A DNA stretch of 64,000 bases from Mesorhizobium australicum WSM2073 (GTDB taxonomy: Bacteria; Pseudomonadota; Alphaproteobacteria; Rhizobiales; Rhizobiaceae), in the NCBI RefSeq assembly GCF_000230995.2, contig NC_019973.1, positions 4,478,001 to 4,542,000 of the forward strand, read 5' to 3'. The position numbers and the translations under genes were made by a program. Under the pieces are notes generated by a model. That model was not told where the DNA came from, ran no database searches, and worked only from the letters and a program-made list of their open reading frames with translations. Every line of letters begins with the position of its first letter. Positions within the stretch are counted from its first letter, which is position 1. Positions 28,298-37,278 of the stretch are shown piece after piece.

Positions 28298-29464
28298 ATG
28301 GCATTGCGGGGGACCAATCAGGAGTTCGGGCGGCCATACAACCGGCGCATCGTGCTTGAGTCCATCCGCCGTCATGGCCCGATTGCACGCGGCGACATCG
28401 CCAGGCACGTCGGGCTCACCGTGCAGACCGTGTCGACCATCGTTCGCGAACTGGAGGAACAGGGCTACATCCTGTCCGTGCGCGAAGAGCCGAAGGGGCG
28501 TGGCCTGCCACCGGCGACGCTGCGCATCAACCCGGAAGGCGGCTATGCCGTCGGCATCCACCTGACGCCGCTTGGAATAGACGCCGCGCTGATCAATCTC
28601 AGCGGCGACGTTATCGAGAGTTCACGCCGCGAAGCGTCCAACGCGACGCCCGATCACGCGTTCGACCAGATCGGCGCCATGGTCCGCGACCTGACGGGCA
28701 AGCGGCCCGGCGGCCGCGTCATCGGCGTCGGCATGGCGCTTCCCGGCCCGTTCGATGTGGACTCCATGAGCTTTGTCGGCCCGACCACGATGACAGGCTG
28801 GAAGCATGTGGCGCTGCGTGAGCGGCTGACGGCCGCGACAGGATTGCCGGCGTTCTTCGAGAGCGACATGGCCGCGGCCGCGATGGGCGAGCGGCTCTAT
28901 GGCATCGGAGCCCGCCATTCCGACTATTACTATCTCTATTTCGGCGTCGGGCTTGGCGGCGCGATGATGCATGACGGCAGCGTTCTGCGCGGCGCCTGGG
29001 GCAACGCGGGCGAGATCGGCCACATTCCCGTGGTCCCCGATGGCGAGCTTTGCCCCTGCGGCAACCGAGGCTGCCTCGAGCGCTATCTCTCGCTCGAGGC
29101 GCGGGGCCGCCGGGCCGGCAGCGACGCCGATTGGGTGGCGCAAGTCGGCCCGATCTTCCGCAACACCATCGCCATCATCGAAAACCTCTTCGATCCAGAG
29201 ACGGTCGTGCTCGGCGGCCTGGCGGCATCGGAACTGCTCGAGCGCCTGGCGGACGCGGCCGAACCGCTGCACAATTCGGTTTCGGCCCGCGCGGACCGCA
29301 AGACGCCGCGCGTCATCGTCGCCAGCGGCGGCCAGCATGCCGTGCTGCGCGGCGCGGCGGCGCTCGCCGTTTCAGGGGTGTTGTCGCCACGCTTCGGGCA
29401 GATGTTCGCCGCCGAACGCGAGCGCGGCCGCGACATACTTTCGGCCAGGGAGATTGCCGCATGA
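28298..29464 (+). CDS. ROK-family transcriptional regulator
   Basis: 388 residues: an N-terminal winged helix (about 15-70, with RRHGPIARGDIARHVGLTVQTVSTIVREL) fused to a ROK sugar-binding domain with the zinc motif LCPCGNRGCLERY. This is the NagC/XylR-type repressor layout. It directly precedes a sugar ABC transporter and overlaps its first gene by ATGA, so it likely controls that operon, with the transported sugar as inducer. The ATG at 28298 has GGGGGCGCAAGG before it; an ATG at 28265 lacks such a site. The AT-rich region 28230-28267 with two TTTGA repeats may hold the operator. Confidence 0.9.
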   Translation: MALRGTNQEFGRPYNRRIVLESIRRHGPIARGDIARHVGLTVQTVSTIVRELEEQGYILSVREEPKGRGLPPATLRINPEGGYAVGIHLTPLGIDAALINLSGDVIESSRREASNATPDHAFDQIGAMVRDLTGKRPGGRVIGVGMALPGPFDVDSMSFVGPTTMTGWKHVALRERLTAATGLPAFFESDMAAAAMGERLYGIGARHSDYYYLYFGVGLGGAMMHDGSVLRGAWGNAGEIGHIPVVPDGELCPCGNRGCLERYLSLEARGRRAGSDADWVAQVGPIFRNTIAIIENLFDPETVVLGGLAASELLERLADAAEPLHNSVSARADRKTPRVIVASGGQHAVLRGAAALAVSGVLSPRFGQMFAAERERGRDILSAREIAA

Positions 29465-30225
29465 GCGAACCCCTGCTGGTGCTCGACAACGTGACCAAGA
29501 ACTACGGCGCGATCGAAGCGCTGAAGGGGATCAGCTTTTCCATCGGCAAGGGCGAAGTGGTGGCGCTGCTCGGCGACAACGGCGCCGGCAAGTCGACGCT
29601 GGTCAAGATCATAGCTGGCGGTCTCGAACCGACCTCCGGCCGCATGCTGTTCGAGGGCAAGGAATTCCTGGCCCGGTCCCCGGCGGAAGCCAAGGCGGCA
29701 GGCATCGAGACCGTCTACCAGGACCTGTCGCTGTGCACCAATGTCGATGTGGTGGCCAATTTCTTCATGGGCCGCGAGATCACCAGAAAGGTGCTCGGCA
29801 TTCCGGTGCTCGACGAGCGCGCCATGGAAGCCGTCGTCGGCAAGGCGCTGGCCAGCGCCGGGACCCGCATTCCTTCACTGCGCACCAATGTCGAGCATCT
29901 CTCGGGCGGCCAGCGGCAGGCCATCGAGCTGAACCGCTTCGTGCATTGGGGCGGCAAGCTGGTGCTTCTCGACGAGCCGTTCGCCGCACTTGGCGTCGAG
30001 CAAACCCGGCGCGGTCTCGAAATGATCCGCCAGGTGGCGAGCCAGGGCATCGGCGTCGTCATCATCACTCATATCATGCAGCAGGCTTTTCAGGTCGCCG
30101 ACCGGATCGTGGTCATCCGGCAAGGCGTCGTGGCGGGCGATGTCGCCCGCAACAAGACAAGTCCCGATGCGGTGATCAACATGATCACCGGAGAGACGCT
30201 TGCCGGTGCCGGACCGGCGGGCTGA
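29461..30225 (+). CDS. Sugar ABC transporter ATPase (CUT2, single domain)
   Basis: 254-residue ATPase: Walker A GDNGAGKST, signature HLSGGQRQA, Walker B LVLLDEPFAALG, switch His in IITHIMQQAF. It has only one nucleotide-binding domain, unlike the fused RbsA/XylG type, and so resembles FrcA of the rhizobial fructose system. The ALGV after Walker B replaces the more usual D-loop Asp. Its ATG overlaps the ROK stop (ATGA). The binding protein and permease follow on the same strand. Confidence 0.92.
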   Translation: MSEPLLVLDNVTKNYGAIEALKGISFSIGKGEVVALLGDNGAGKSTLVKIIAGGLEPTSGRMLFEGKEFLARSPAEAKAAGIETVYQDLSLCTNVDVVANFFMGREITRKVLGIPVLDERAMEAVVGKALASAGTRIPSLRTNVEHLSGGQRQAIELNRFVHWGGKLVLLDEPFAALGVEQTRRGLEMIRQVASQGIGVVIITHIMQQAFQVADRIVVIRQGVVAGDVARNKTSPDAVINMITGETLAGAGPAG

Positions 30226-30264
30226 GGGACAAAGAGGGGTCCGGCTTAACAGGGAGCCAACGAC

Positions 30265-31305
30265 ATGAAGCGAATACTTCTTGCTGTCTTCGGTATCCTG
30301 GCACTGGCCTTTGCCACGCTTACGCCGGCATTCGCCCAGTCCAAGGGTATCGTCTACTACATGGTGCCGACATTGCTCGACGAATTCCAGACCGGCTCGG
30401 TGAGCGCGCTGGAGCTGTTCCTGAAACAGACCGGCTACGAGATGAAGACGCTGAACGCCGACAACAAGACCGACGCGCAGCAATCGCAGATGAACGACGT
30501 CATCGCGCTGAAGCCGGCGGCGATCATCCTGGCCGCAGTCGATTTCAATGCGCTGAAACCATCGATCGAGGCAGCGCGCGCGGCCGGCATTCCGGTGGTC
30601 GAGTTCGACCGCCAGATCACGTCGACACCGTCCGACTTCACGTCGGTCGCGGGCACCGTCGAGATCGGCTACGTCGCCGCCGAGCAGGCCGAAAAGCTTC
30701 TGAAAGCCAAGAACGGCTCGGTGAAGGGCAAGGTCCTGCAGGTGCTTGGCGATCCCGGCGATCCCTACACGCTGGACATCCAGAAGGGTTTCGAGGAGAA
30801 GATGAAGGCGTTCCCAGACGTCAAGATCATCTCGCTGCCGGCCATGCAGTGGGAGGCCAGCAACGCCGGCACCATCGTTGCCGACCAGATGCTGGCCAAC
30901 CCCGACATCGACCTGATCTTCAGCCATGCCGCACACCTGTCGGTCGCCGCCGTCGCCTCGCTCGAGGCCGCCGGCAAGAAGCCGGGCGACGTCATGCTGA
31001 TGAGCTCGAACGGCGCACCGGTCGGCCTCGACCTGATCCGCAAGGGCTGGCTCAACGTCGAAGTCGAGCAGCCGCTTTACGCACAGGCCGCCGCCGTCGC
31101 CATGTTCATGGACAAGGTCGTCAAGAAGGAAGAGATCAAGCCCGGCGAATACGATGTGCTTGGCCTGAAATCGACCCTCACCAAGGAAGCCTGGGGCCCC
31201 AACATCAAGATCCCGGGTGCCGCCATCACCAAGGAAAACGTCGACAACCCGGCTTTCTGGGGCAACCAGAAGCCGCCGACGGATACCGTCAAGCCGGTCG
31301 AATAG
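30265..31305 (+). CDS. Periplasmic sugar-binding protein (CUT2 type)
   Basis: 346 residues with a clear Sec signal peptide ([16 protein letters not shown] to a probable cut after TPAFA). The mature part has the two-lobed type I fold of ribose/xylose/fructose-binding proteins ([37 protein letters not shown]). It starts 39 bases after the ATPase gene with GGGAGCC as ribosome-binding site. The bound sugar is not predictable from sequence alone. Confidence 0.92.
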   Translation: MKRILLAVFGILALAFATLTPAFAQSKGIVYYMVPTLLDEFQTGSVSALELFLKQTGYEMKTLNADNKTDAQQSQMNDVIALKPAAIILAAVDFNALKPSIEAARAAGIPVVEFDRQITSTPSDFTSVAGTVEIGYVAAEQAEKLLKAKNGSVKGKVLQVLGDPGDPYTLDIQKGFEEKMKAFPDVKIISLPAMQWEASNAGTIVADQMLANPDIDLIFSHAAHLSVAAVASLEAAGKKPGDVMLMSSNGAPVGLDLIRKGWLNVEVEQPLYAQAAAVAMFMDKVVKKEEIKPGEYDVLGLKSTLTKEAWGPNIKIPGAAITKENVDNPAFWGNQKPPTDTVKPVE

Positions 31306-31421
31306 ACAGACGGCCCGACCGCTCCGGGCCATACCAGGCCCGGAGCCCTGCCCTGCCCGCATGAAACGAGACGCAGGCAACCTGCCGCGGCCTTGATCCC
31401 GCACGCCAACCGGATCGACAC

Positions 31422-32417
31422 ATGAACCCTCGCACACGCCACGCCCTGGAGTTCGTCCTCGACAACCTCGTCTGGTTCATGCTGCTTTTTGTCCTGGTCG
31501 TCTTCTCGCTGTTCATCCCGAACTATTTCCAGCTCGGCATCTTCGCCAACATCATCGAAGCGTCGAGCGTGCTCGGCGTGATGTCGATCGGCCTGGCGCT
31601 GGTCATCATTGCCGGGCACATGGACCTGTCGGTCGAATCCGTCGCCGCGCTCAGCGCCATGGCGGTGGGCATCCTGTTTTGTTCCTCGGGCATTGGCCTC
31701 GGCGTGCAGTTGCACCCGGAATGGCTGATGGTTCCGGTCTCGCTGCTGCTGGCGCTGGCCGTCGGCGGCCTCATCGGCGCCTTCAACGGCTATCTCGTGG
31801 TCAAGGTCAAGATGAGCGCCTTTATCATCACGCTCGCCTCCTACATCTGGGTGCGCGGCCTGGTGCTGGTCATTTCGGGCGGCCGCTCGGCGCAGGATCT
31901 GGCACCCGCCATCCGCTGGTTCGGCATCCAGCGCCTGGTCGGCCTGCCGCTTACCGCCTGGATCGCGGTGGCCTGTTTCGTCGTGTTCTCGCTGATCATG
32001 GCCAAGACCCCGTTCGGCAGGCACCTGGTGATGATCGGCGGCAATGAAACCGCGACCTTCCGTGCCGGCATCCGCGTGAACCGCAACCTGATCATCGCCT
32101 TCGTACTCGCCGGCGCCATCGCAGGGCTGGCCGGCTGGCTGCTGGCGATCCGCACCTCGGGCGCCACCGCCAATCTGGGCGTCGGCCTTCTGTTCAACGC
32201 CTTCGCGGCCGTGGTTATCGGCGGCGTCAGCCTGAAGGGCGGCGTCGGCACCTTGCCCGGCGTTTACGCCGGCGTGCTCCTGCTTTCGGCCATCAACACG
32301 GCGATTAACCTGATGGGCCTGCCCGCCAACTTCACCCAGGTCATCCATGGCCTGCTGGTGCTGGCGGCCGTGCTGCTCGATGCATTCAAGCAAACCATTC
32401 GCCAACGATTGGCGTGA
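31422..32417 (+). CDS. Sugar ABC transporter permease (CUT2)
   Basis: 331-residue integral membrane protein with about eight to ten hydrophobic helices and the RbsC/FrcC family signature GGNETATFRAGIRVNR, the cytoplasmic coupling loop to the ATPase. The last helices (NLMGLPANFTQVIHGLLVLAAVLLDAF) are typical. It completes the three-part importer with the two preceding genes. The 116-base gap before it shows no gene. Confidence 0.92.
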   Translation: MNPRTRHALEFVLDNLVWFMLLFVLVVFSLFIPNYFQLGIFANIIEASSVLGVMSIGLALVIIAGHMDLSVESVAALSAMAVGILFCSSGIGLGVQLHPEWLMVPVSLLLALAVGGLIGAFNGYLVVKVKMSAFIITLASYIWVRGLVLVISGGRSAQDLAPAIRWFGIQRLVGLPLTAWIAVACFVVFSLIMAKTPFGRHLVMIGGNETATFRAGIRVNRNLIIAFVLAGAIAGLAGWLLAIRTSGATANLGVGLLFNAFAAVVIGGVSLKGGVGTLPGVYAGVLLLSAINTAINLMGLPANFTQVIHGLLVLAAVLLDAFKQTIRQRLA

Positions 32418-32447
32418 GACGGGGATTGGCGTGACAGGACGGCTCGC

Positions 32448-33218
32448 ATGACAGGACGACTGGAAGGCAAGGTGGCGCTGATCGTCGGCGGCGCGCGCGG
32501 CATCGGCAAGGGCATCGCGCTGCGCTTCGCCGAGGAAGGTGCAAGGCTGGTGCTCGCCGACTCCGAGACCGAGGCCGGGCTGGCAAGTGCGGATGAGCTT
32601 GGCGTTCCCTTCATCCGCACCGACATCTCGCAAATGAGCGACGCCGAGGCCGCCGTGGCGCTTTCGCTGAAACACCATGGCCGCCTCGACATCATCGTCC
32701 AGAATGCCGGCATCTATCCCTGGCAGTTGATCGAGAACACCAGCGCCGACGACTGGGACCGCGTCATGGCGGTCAATTTGCGCGGCACCTTCAACGCCAG
32801 CCGCGCGGCCCTGGTGCCGATGAAGGCGCAGCGCTTTGGCCGCATGCTCTACACCTCCTCGATCACCGGCCCGCACGTCACCAGCCCTGGCCACGGCCAC
32901 TATTCGGCGACGAAAGCAGGCATCAACGGCTTCATTCGCGCCGCGGCGCTTGAATTCTCCGGCTACGGCATCACCGTCAACGGCGTCGAACCCGGCAATA
33001 TCCTCACCGAAGCCATCCAGGAACATCGCGGCGCCGCCTATATCAAGAACATGGAAGATTCGATCCCGCTCGGCCGGCTCGGCAGCCCACGCGACGTGGC
33101 CAACGCCTTCCTGTTCCTCGCCTCGGACGACGCCAGCTACATCACCGGCACGACCATCGTCGTCGACGGCGGGCAATTGCTGCCCGAGGGGAAGGATTTC
33201 CGTATGGTGCCGCCGTGA
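32448..33218 (+). CDS. Short-chain dehydrogenase/reductase
   Basis: 256-residue classical SDR: NAD(P)-binding GGARGIGKGIA, the NAG motif in VQNAGIYPW, catalytic Ser in YTSSITGP and YSATK with the catalytic Tyr and Lys, and GTTIVVDGGQLLPEG at the end. The position directly after a sugar permease suggests that it oxidises the imported sugar or polyol (inference). 30 bases separate it from the permease stop. Confidence 0.9.
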   Translation: MTGRLEGKVALIVGGARGIGKGIALRFAEEGARLVLADSETEAGLASADELGVPFIRTDISQMSDAEAAVALSLKHHGRLDIIVQNAGIYPWQLIENTSADDWDRVMAVNLRGTFNASRAALVPMKAQRFGRMLYTSSITGPHVTSPGHGHYSATKAGINGFIRAAALEFSGYGITVNGVEPGNILTEAIQEHRGAAYIKNMEDSIPLGRLGSPRDVANAFLFLASDDASYITGTTIVVDGGQLLPEGKDFRMVPP

Positions 33219-33270
33219 TACCCGACGCGCCGGCGGCCGGGTCTCAGCTGATTTGAAATGTGGGTTTGAA

Positions 33271-33346
<76 letters not shown>

Positions 33347-33563
33347 GCTCCGGGCCGGACCTTTAAGCGGTCGGGACCTGCTTCGCAAGGCCAAATGAGT
33401 GCGGGATGCCCTGTTCGCAGGCCGGATTTGCGAACAAAATGCCGGCTGTCAAAAAACCTTCTCCTGTTTGGCGTTATGATGGTTTGGTGCGCTTGACACC
33501 CGGTAGCGAACCCCTTATCCAGCGCCCCAACGACGAACACGGCTGACACGTGCTCGTCAATGC

Positions 33564-33640
33564 GCGGGTGTAGCTCAGTTGGTTAGAGTGCCGGCCTGTC
33601 ACGCCGGAGGTCGCGGGTTCGAGCCCCGTCACTCGCGCCA
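33564..33640 (+). tRNA. tRNA-Asp (anticodon GTC)
   Basis: 77-base cloverleaf: acceptor arm GCGGGTG/CACTCGC, D loop AGTTGGTTAGA, anticodon stem CCGGC/GCCGG around CTGTCAC (anticodon GTC), T loop TTCGAGC, discriminator G and encoded CCA. Confidence 0.96.
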
Positions 33641-33680
33641 TTTCCCCTCAAGGACGATGATCCTTGGCTCCGGGGAAATG
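33639..33680 (+). terminator. Two-step stem-loop after tRNA-Asp
   Basis: Outer arms CATTTCCCC (33639-33647) and GGGGAAATG (33672-33680) enclose inner arms AAGGA/TCCTT. The outer arm begins in the last two bases of the tRNA. The remaining 272 bases up to the next gene (33681-33952) hold no recognisable feature apart from a good ribosome-binding site at the end. Confidence 0.5.
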
Positions 33681-33952
33681 CCGACAAAATTGTCAAAGAC
33701 CTCTCCAGGAACAGCGTCCGAAGACCTTCTTCGGCCCCGTTCTTCTCGGCTCCAAAATCGCCCTTGCATGAGCGATGCCTTGGAATCCACGACGCGTTTC
33801 GTGTGGGTCGCCAAGCAACGGACGAAGAGGCCCTGCGGACAGCGGACGACTTGGTCGTTGCGAATCTGCTTGCGCAACCGCCCACAAAACGCTCGATTCA
33901 TGCCGCAGGCAGCCACATTGCAGTATGCTGCCGGAATGGCATGGAGGACGTA

Positions 33953-34468
33953 ATGTCAATTGCACCGAACATTTCCACGCGCACGATATTCACGCTGATT
34001 TGCCTGGGTGGCGCGACGACGGCCGCATCCGTCCTTTTTCCCGCCGCCGCGTCGGCCGACCGGCTGCAGCGATGCGCTCGCGAGGGTGAGATCTGCCGCC
34101 TGCCCTATCCCGCCGAGGTCGTCTACGGCGCCAGGGGCCGCACGACCTCGCGTTACATCGAGCGCAACGCGGTACCCTGTTCGAACCGCGTTTTCGGCGA
34201 TCCCGCGCCGGGCAAGGAAAAGTTCTGCTTCATCGTGAAGCGCGACCGTGACGAGTCGAACGACGACTACGATCAGCCACGCCGCGAGAAGTGGGCGGTC
34301 TGCGCCGAGGAAGGCGAATTCTGCGATTTCTATGGCCGCAAGGTGGTCAGGTATGGCGCCCGCGGCCGGTTCACGCAGGACGTGTTCCGCAATGGCGTCC
34401 AATGCGACAACGATGCATTCGGCGATCCCGCTCCCGACCAGGGAAAGCGCTGCTACGTCATGCAGTAG
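33953..34468 (+). CDS. Secreted protein with two tandem 4-Cys domains
   Basis: 171 residues with a Sec signal peptide (hydrophobic 11-34, ending AAASA). The mature part is a duplication of one roughly 50-residue module. Module 1 has Cys at 41, 48, 76, 92 and module 2 at 117, 124, 151, 167: gaps of 7-28-16 and 7-27-16. Both contain YGARGR and FGDPAP in the same places. Single copies of a YGANG...C.N..FGDP module occur, as I recall, in secreted proteins and at the ends of some glycoside hydrolases. I cannot name a function. GGAGG stands seven bases before the ATG. Confidence 0.8.
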   Translation: MSIAPNISTRTIFTLICLGGATTAASVLFPAAASADRLQRCAREGEICRLPYPAEVVYGARGRTTSRYIERNAVPCSNRVFGDPAPGKEKFCFIVKRDRDESNDDYDQPRREKWAVCAEEGEFCDFYGRKVVRYGARGRFTQDVFRNGVQCDNDAFGDPAPDQGKRCYVMQ

Positions 34469-34538
34469 CTTCTCAACGCCCACTGACCCGGAGGCCAGAA
34501 CGGTCTGGGCTCCGGGACCCCGCGAACCCTGAGCAGCC

Positions 34539-35468
34539 TCAGCGCTTGGCCAGCAACGCCTCGACCTCCTGCGATGTCGGCATAGACGGTGCCGTGCCTG
34601 GACGGGTCACCGAAATGCCGGCCACGGCGCAGGCGAAGCGCACCGCCTCCAGCGGCTCCACGCCGCGCGAAAGTGCTGCGGCCAAGCCGCCGTTGAAGGC
34701 GTCCCCCGCGCCGGTGGTTTCGACGACAGGGCCGGCACTGATGGCGGAAACATGCTCGGAGCGATCCTTCGTGTGCAGGAGCGCGCCCTTTTCGCCCAGC
34801 GTGACGATGACCGTGCCGACGCCCTTTTCGAGCAGCTTGCCGGCGGCGGCGCGAGCCTCCTCGACCGAAGAAACTTTCAGCCCGGTCAACTCCTCCGTCT
34901 CTGTCTCGTTCGGTGTAAGATAGTCGCAGAGCGCGTAGATGCGGTCGGGTAGCTTTGCCGCCGGTGCCGGGTTGAGGATGGTCGTCACCCCGGCCCCGCG
35001 TGCGATCTCCAATGCCCGCAGCGCGGCATCGATCGGCTGTTCGAGCTGCGTCACGAAAACACCGGCACCCCTGATAAGGTCGGCATTGGCTTCGATGTCC
35101 TCGGGCGTGATCAGCATGGCAGCGCCGGGGCTGACGATGATGGCATTGTTGCCGCTCCCCTCCTCGACGAAGATGTAGGCGGCACCGGTGTAGCTGTCCG
35201 GCGTGTCGATGGCAGCACTCTTCACGCCGGCATCCTTCCAGGTCCGCTTGGCCATGTCGGCGAAGGCATCGACACCGAGGCGGGTCAGGAACGCGACATC
35301 GGCCCCCAGCTTGCCAGCGGCCACGGCCTGGTTCGACCCCTTGCCGCCCGGCCCCAGCTTGAAGGAATTGCCAAGGATCGTTTCGCCCATGCGCGGCTGG
35401 CGCTGGGCCCTGTAGGCCGTGTCGGCGACAAACACACCGAGGATGACGACCGGCTTGCCCGAGGCCAT
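34539..35468 (-). CDS. rbsK: Ribokinase-family sugar kinase
   Basis: 309-residue PfkB/ribokinase-family enzyme: GGKGSNQAVAAGKLGAD for substrate binding, NPAPAAKLP, TPNETETEELTG, VTLGEKGALL and the catalytic TTGAGDAFNGGLAAAL. It phosphorylates the primary hydroxyl of ribose or a related sugar with ATP. Here it stands four bases after a FucU/RbsD gene and beside CUT1 transporter genes rather than an RbsABC system, so the real substrate may be another pentose or hexose. The ATG at 35468 is the family start; the open frame runs further upstream through the neighbour gene. Confidence 0.88.
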   Translation of the reverse strand: MASGKPVVILGVFVADTAYRAQRQPRMGETILGNSFKLGPGGKGSNQAVAAGKLGADVAFLTRLGVDAFADMAKRTWKDAGVKSAAIDTPDSYTGAAYIFVEEGSGNNAIIVSPGAAMLITPEDIEANADLIRGAGVFVTQLEQPIDAALRALEIARGAGVTTILNPAPAAKLPDRIYALCDYLTPNETETEELTGLKVSSVEEARAAAGKLLEKGVGTVIVTLGEKGALLHTKDRSEHVSAISAGPVVETTGAGDAFNGGLAAALSRGVEPLEAVRFACAVAGISVTRPGTAPSMPTSQEVEALLAKR

Positions 35469-35472
35469 GCCG

Positions 35473-35925
35473 CTACTCCGCATCCGGCGGCACGACGCCC
35501 TTGCGGAAGGCAAAGCAGCCGTAGAAGCGGCGTTCGCCGGTCTGGATGACGCAATAGGCCTGCTTGGCGCGCTCGTAGAAGGCGTAACGCTCGACCGGCA
35601 CCATCGGCCAGGACTTGCCCTCCGCGGCGTCGATCTCTTTCTGCACTTCCTTCTGCACGGCTGGGATCTCGTCCGGCTTTCCGACGATCTCCATTCGGGC
35701 GGCGGAATCATCGACGAACGTGTCCAGCGGGTAGAGCGACAGAACCGCCTTGACCACTCGCGCCGCCGGCGCATCGATGCGGAGCACCCGACCGAGTGCC
35801 GTCTGGCGCGCCACCGAATCGGACGGGAAGTTGGTGTCGGCGATGATCAGGTCGTCGCCATGCCCCATCGCCCGCAATGCCTGGAGCACGTCGGCATTGA
35901 GCAACGGATCGATCCCTTTGAGCAT
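35473..35925 (-). CDS. Sugar mutarotase, FucU/RbsD family
   Basis: 150-residue decameric-type mutarotase that converts sugar anomers or ring forms. MGHGDDLIIADTNFP holds the catalytic His/Asp loop, and RYAFYERAKQAYCVIQTGE with YGCFAFRKGVV is closer to FucU than RbsD. It feeds the correct anomer to the kinase encoded four bases downstream. The ATPase gene ends 27 bases upstream, so all three are probably one minus-strand operon. Confidence 0.88.
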   Translation of the reverse strand: MLKGIDPLLNADVLQALRAMGHGDDLIIADTNFPSDSVARQTALGRVLRIDAPAARVVKAVLSLYPLDTFVDDSAARMEIVGKPDEIPAVQKEVQKEIDAAEGKSWPMVPVERYAFYERAKQAYCVIQTGERRFYGCFAFRKGVVPPDAE

Positions 35926-35952
35926 GATGGTCCTCGTGAAGTGCGTTTGAGA

Positions 35953-37002
35953 TCAGAGACGCTTGCCGGCCTCGGCGTCGAACAGATGGATATGGTCGAG
36001 CCTTGGCCGGAGCTTCAGCGTATCGCCGGGCTTGAAGTCATGGCGCTCGCGAAACAGCGCCACCATCTCGCCGTCGCCGAAGCGGAGGAACACCAGGGTT
36101 TCCGAGCCGGTCGGCTCGACCACGGAAATCTTCGCCGGCACGCCTTCGGGATGGATTTCGAGATGTTCAGGGCGCACACCATAGACGACGGAGCGCCCTT
36201 CCTCGACGGTGTTGTTCGGAGCGACCGGGAATAGCGTTCCGGCAATCTCGACGCCGCCCTTGCGCCCGGTACCCTTGAGCAGGTTCATCGACGGCGAGCC
36301 GATGAAGCCGGCAACGAAAAGGTTCGCCGGCCGGTCGAAAAGCTCCAGCGGCGCGCCGACCTGTTCGATGCGGCCATCGCGCATGACGACGATCTTGTCG
36401 GCCATCGTCATGGCTTCGATCTGGTCGTGGGTGACATAGATGGTGGTGGTCTTCAGCCGCTGGTGCAGTTCCTTTATCTCGGTTCGCATCTGCACGCGCA
36501 GCTTGGCGTCGAGGTTCGAAAGCGGCTCGTCGAACAGGAATACCTGCGGATTGCGCACGATGGCGCGCCCCATGGCGACGCGCTGACGCTGGCCGCCGGA
36601 AAGCTGGCGCGGGTAGCGCTTCAGATAGGGGCTGAGGTCGAGGATGTCGGCGGCGCGCTTGACCCGCTCGGCAACCACGGCCGGATCGGTCTTGCGCAGC
36701 TTGAGGGCGAAGGCCATGTTCTGCTCGACCGTCTTGTGCGGGTAGAGCGCATAGTTCTGGAACACCATGGCGATGTCGCGTTTTGCGGGCGGCAGGTGAT
36801 TGACGACACGGTCACCGATGGCGATGGTGCCGCCGGAGACGGTCTCCAGCCCCGCCACCATCCTGAGCAGCGTGGACTTTCCGCAACCGGACGGGCCGAC
36901 AAGCACGACGAACTGGCCATCGGCAATGTCGACGCTGACTTCGTGCAGAACCTTGACGGTTCCAAACGCCTTGGCCACATTGCTGATCGCGACTTGAGCC
37001 AT
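35953..37002 (-). CDS. CUT1 sugar ABC transporter ATPase (UgpC/MalK type)
   Basis: 349 residues: Walker [10 protein letters not shown], signature [12 protein letters not shown], Walker [17 protein letters not shown], switch YVTHDQIEA, then the C-terminal TOBE/regulatory domain ([11 protein letters not shown]). This is the ATPase partner for CUT1 importers. The matching permeases and binding protein lie on the other strand from 37279 on. It is the only ATPase gene nearby that fits them. Confidence 0.93.
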   Translation of the reverse strand: MAQVAISNVAKAFGTVKVLHEVSVDIADGQFVVLVGPSGCGKSTLLRMVAGLETVSGGTIAIGDRVVNHLPPAKRDIAMVFQNYALYPHKTVEQNMAFALKLRKTDPAVVAERVKRAADILDLSPYLKRYPRQLSGGQRQRVAMGRAIVRNPQVFLFDEPLSNLDAKLRVQMRTEIKELHQRLKTTTIYVTHDQIEAMTMADKIVVMRDGRIEQVGAPLELFDRPANLFVAGFIGSPSMNLLKGTGRKGGVEIAGTLFPVAPNNTVEEGRSVVYGVRPEHLEIHPEGVPAKISVVEPTGSETLVFLRFGDGEMVALFRERHDFKPGDTLKLRPRLDHIHLFDAEAGKRL

Positions 37003-37098
37003 CGTTCCCCCATCGGCTCCACTGGCCGCAGGCGCAGAAGCTAACCAACGCGACCGGTCAGGGCAAGTCGGTCTCTTATAGATAAAAACCCGTCCTCG

Positions 37099-37127
37099 TT
37101 GACACGGCGTTTGGTTGTGAGAATAGT
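37099..37127 (+). promoter_or_regulatory. Promoter for the CUT1 binding-protein operon
   Basis: TTGACA (37099-37104), a 17-base spacer and AATAGT (37122-37127), about 150 bases before the ATG of the binding-protein gene. The -35 box is perfect; the -10 is weaker. The 276-base divergent region around it also contains TCTTATAGAT (37073-37082), whose complement ATCTATAAGA is a possible -10 for the minus-strand ATPase operon, so both directions probably share control sites here. Confidence 0.5.
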
Positions 37128-37278
37128 GACGAGCGCCAATCCGAACGCCGGTACTCTACCCGAAAAAACGGAACGCGAAGCGACGCAGGCCGGGGTCCTG
37201 ATTTCGCTTCTAAAAGGCCAGCGCCCGGCACGATTGGCACTTTCGATTCACGACTAACGTTCTGGGAGGAAATAGTCC

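Noticed and set aside
31077..33176. 699-codon minus-strand frame opposite the permease and SDR genes
   Set aside because: Spans the ends of three conserved genes in antisense; composition (Asp/His/Gly/Arg-rich) is typical of shadows.
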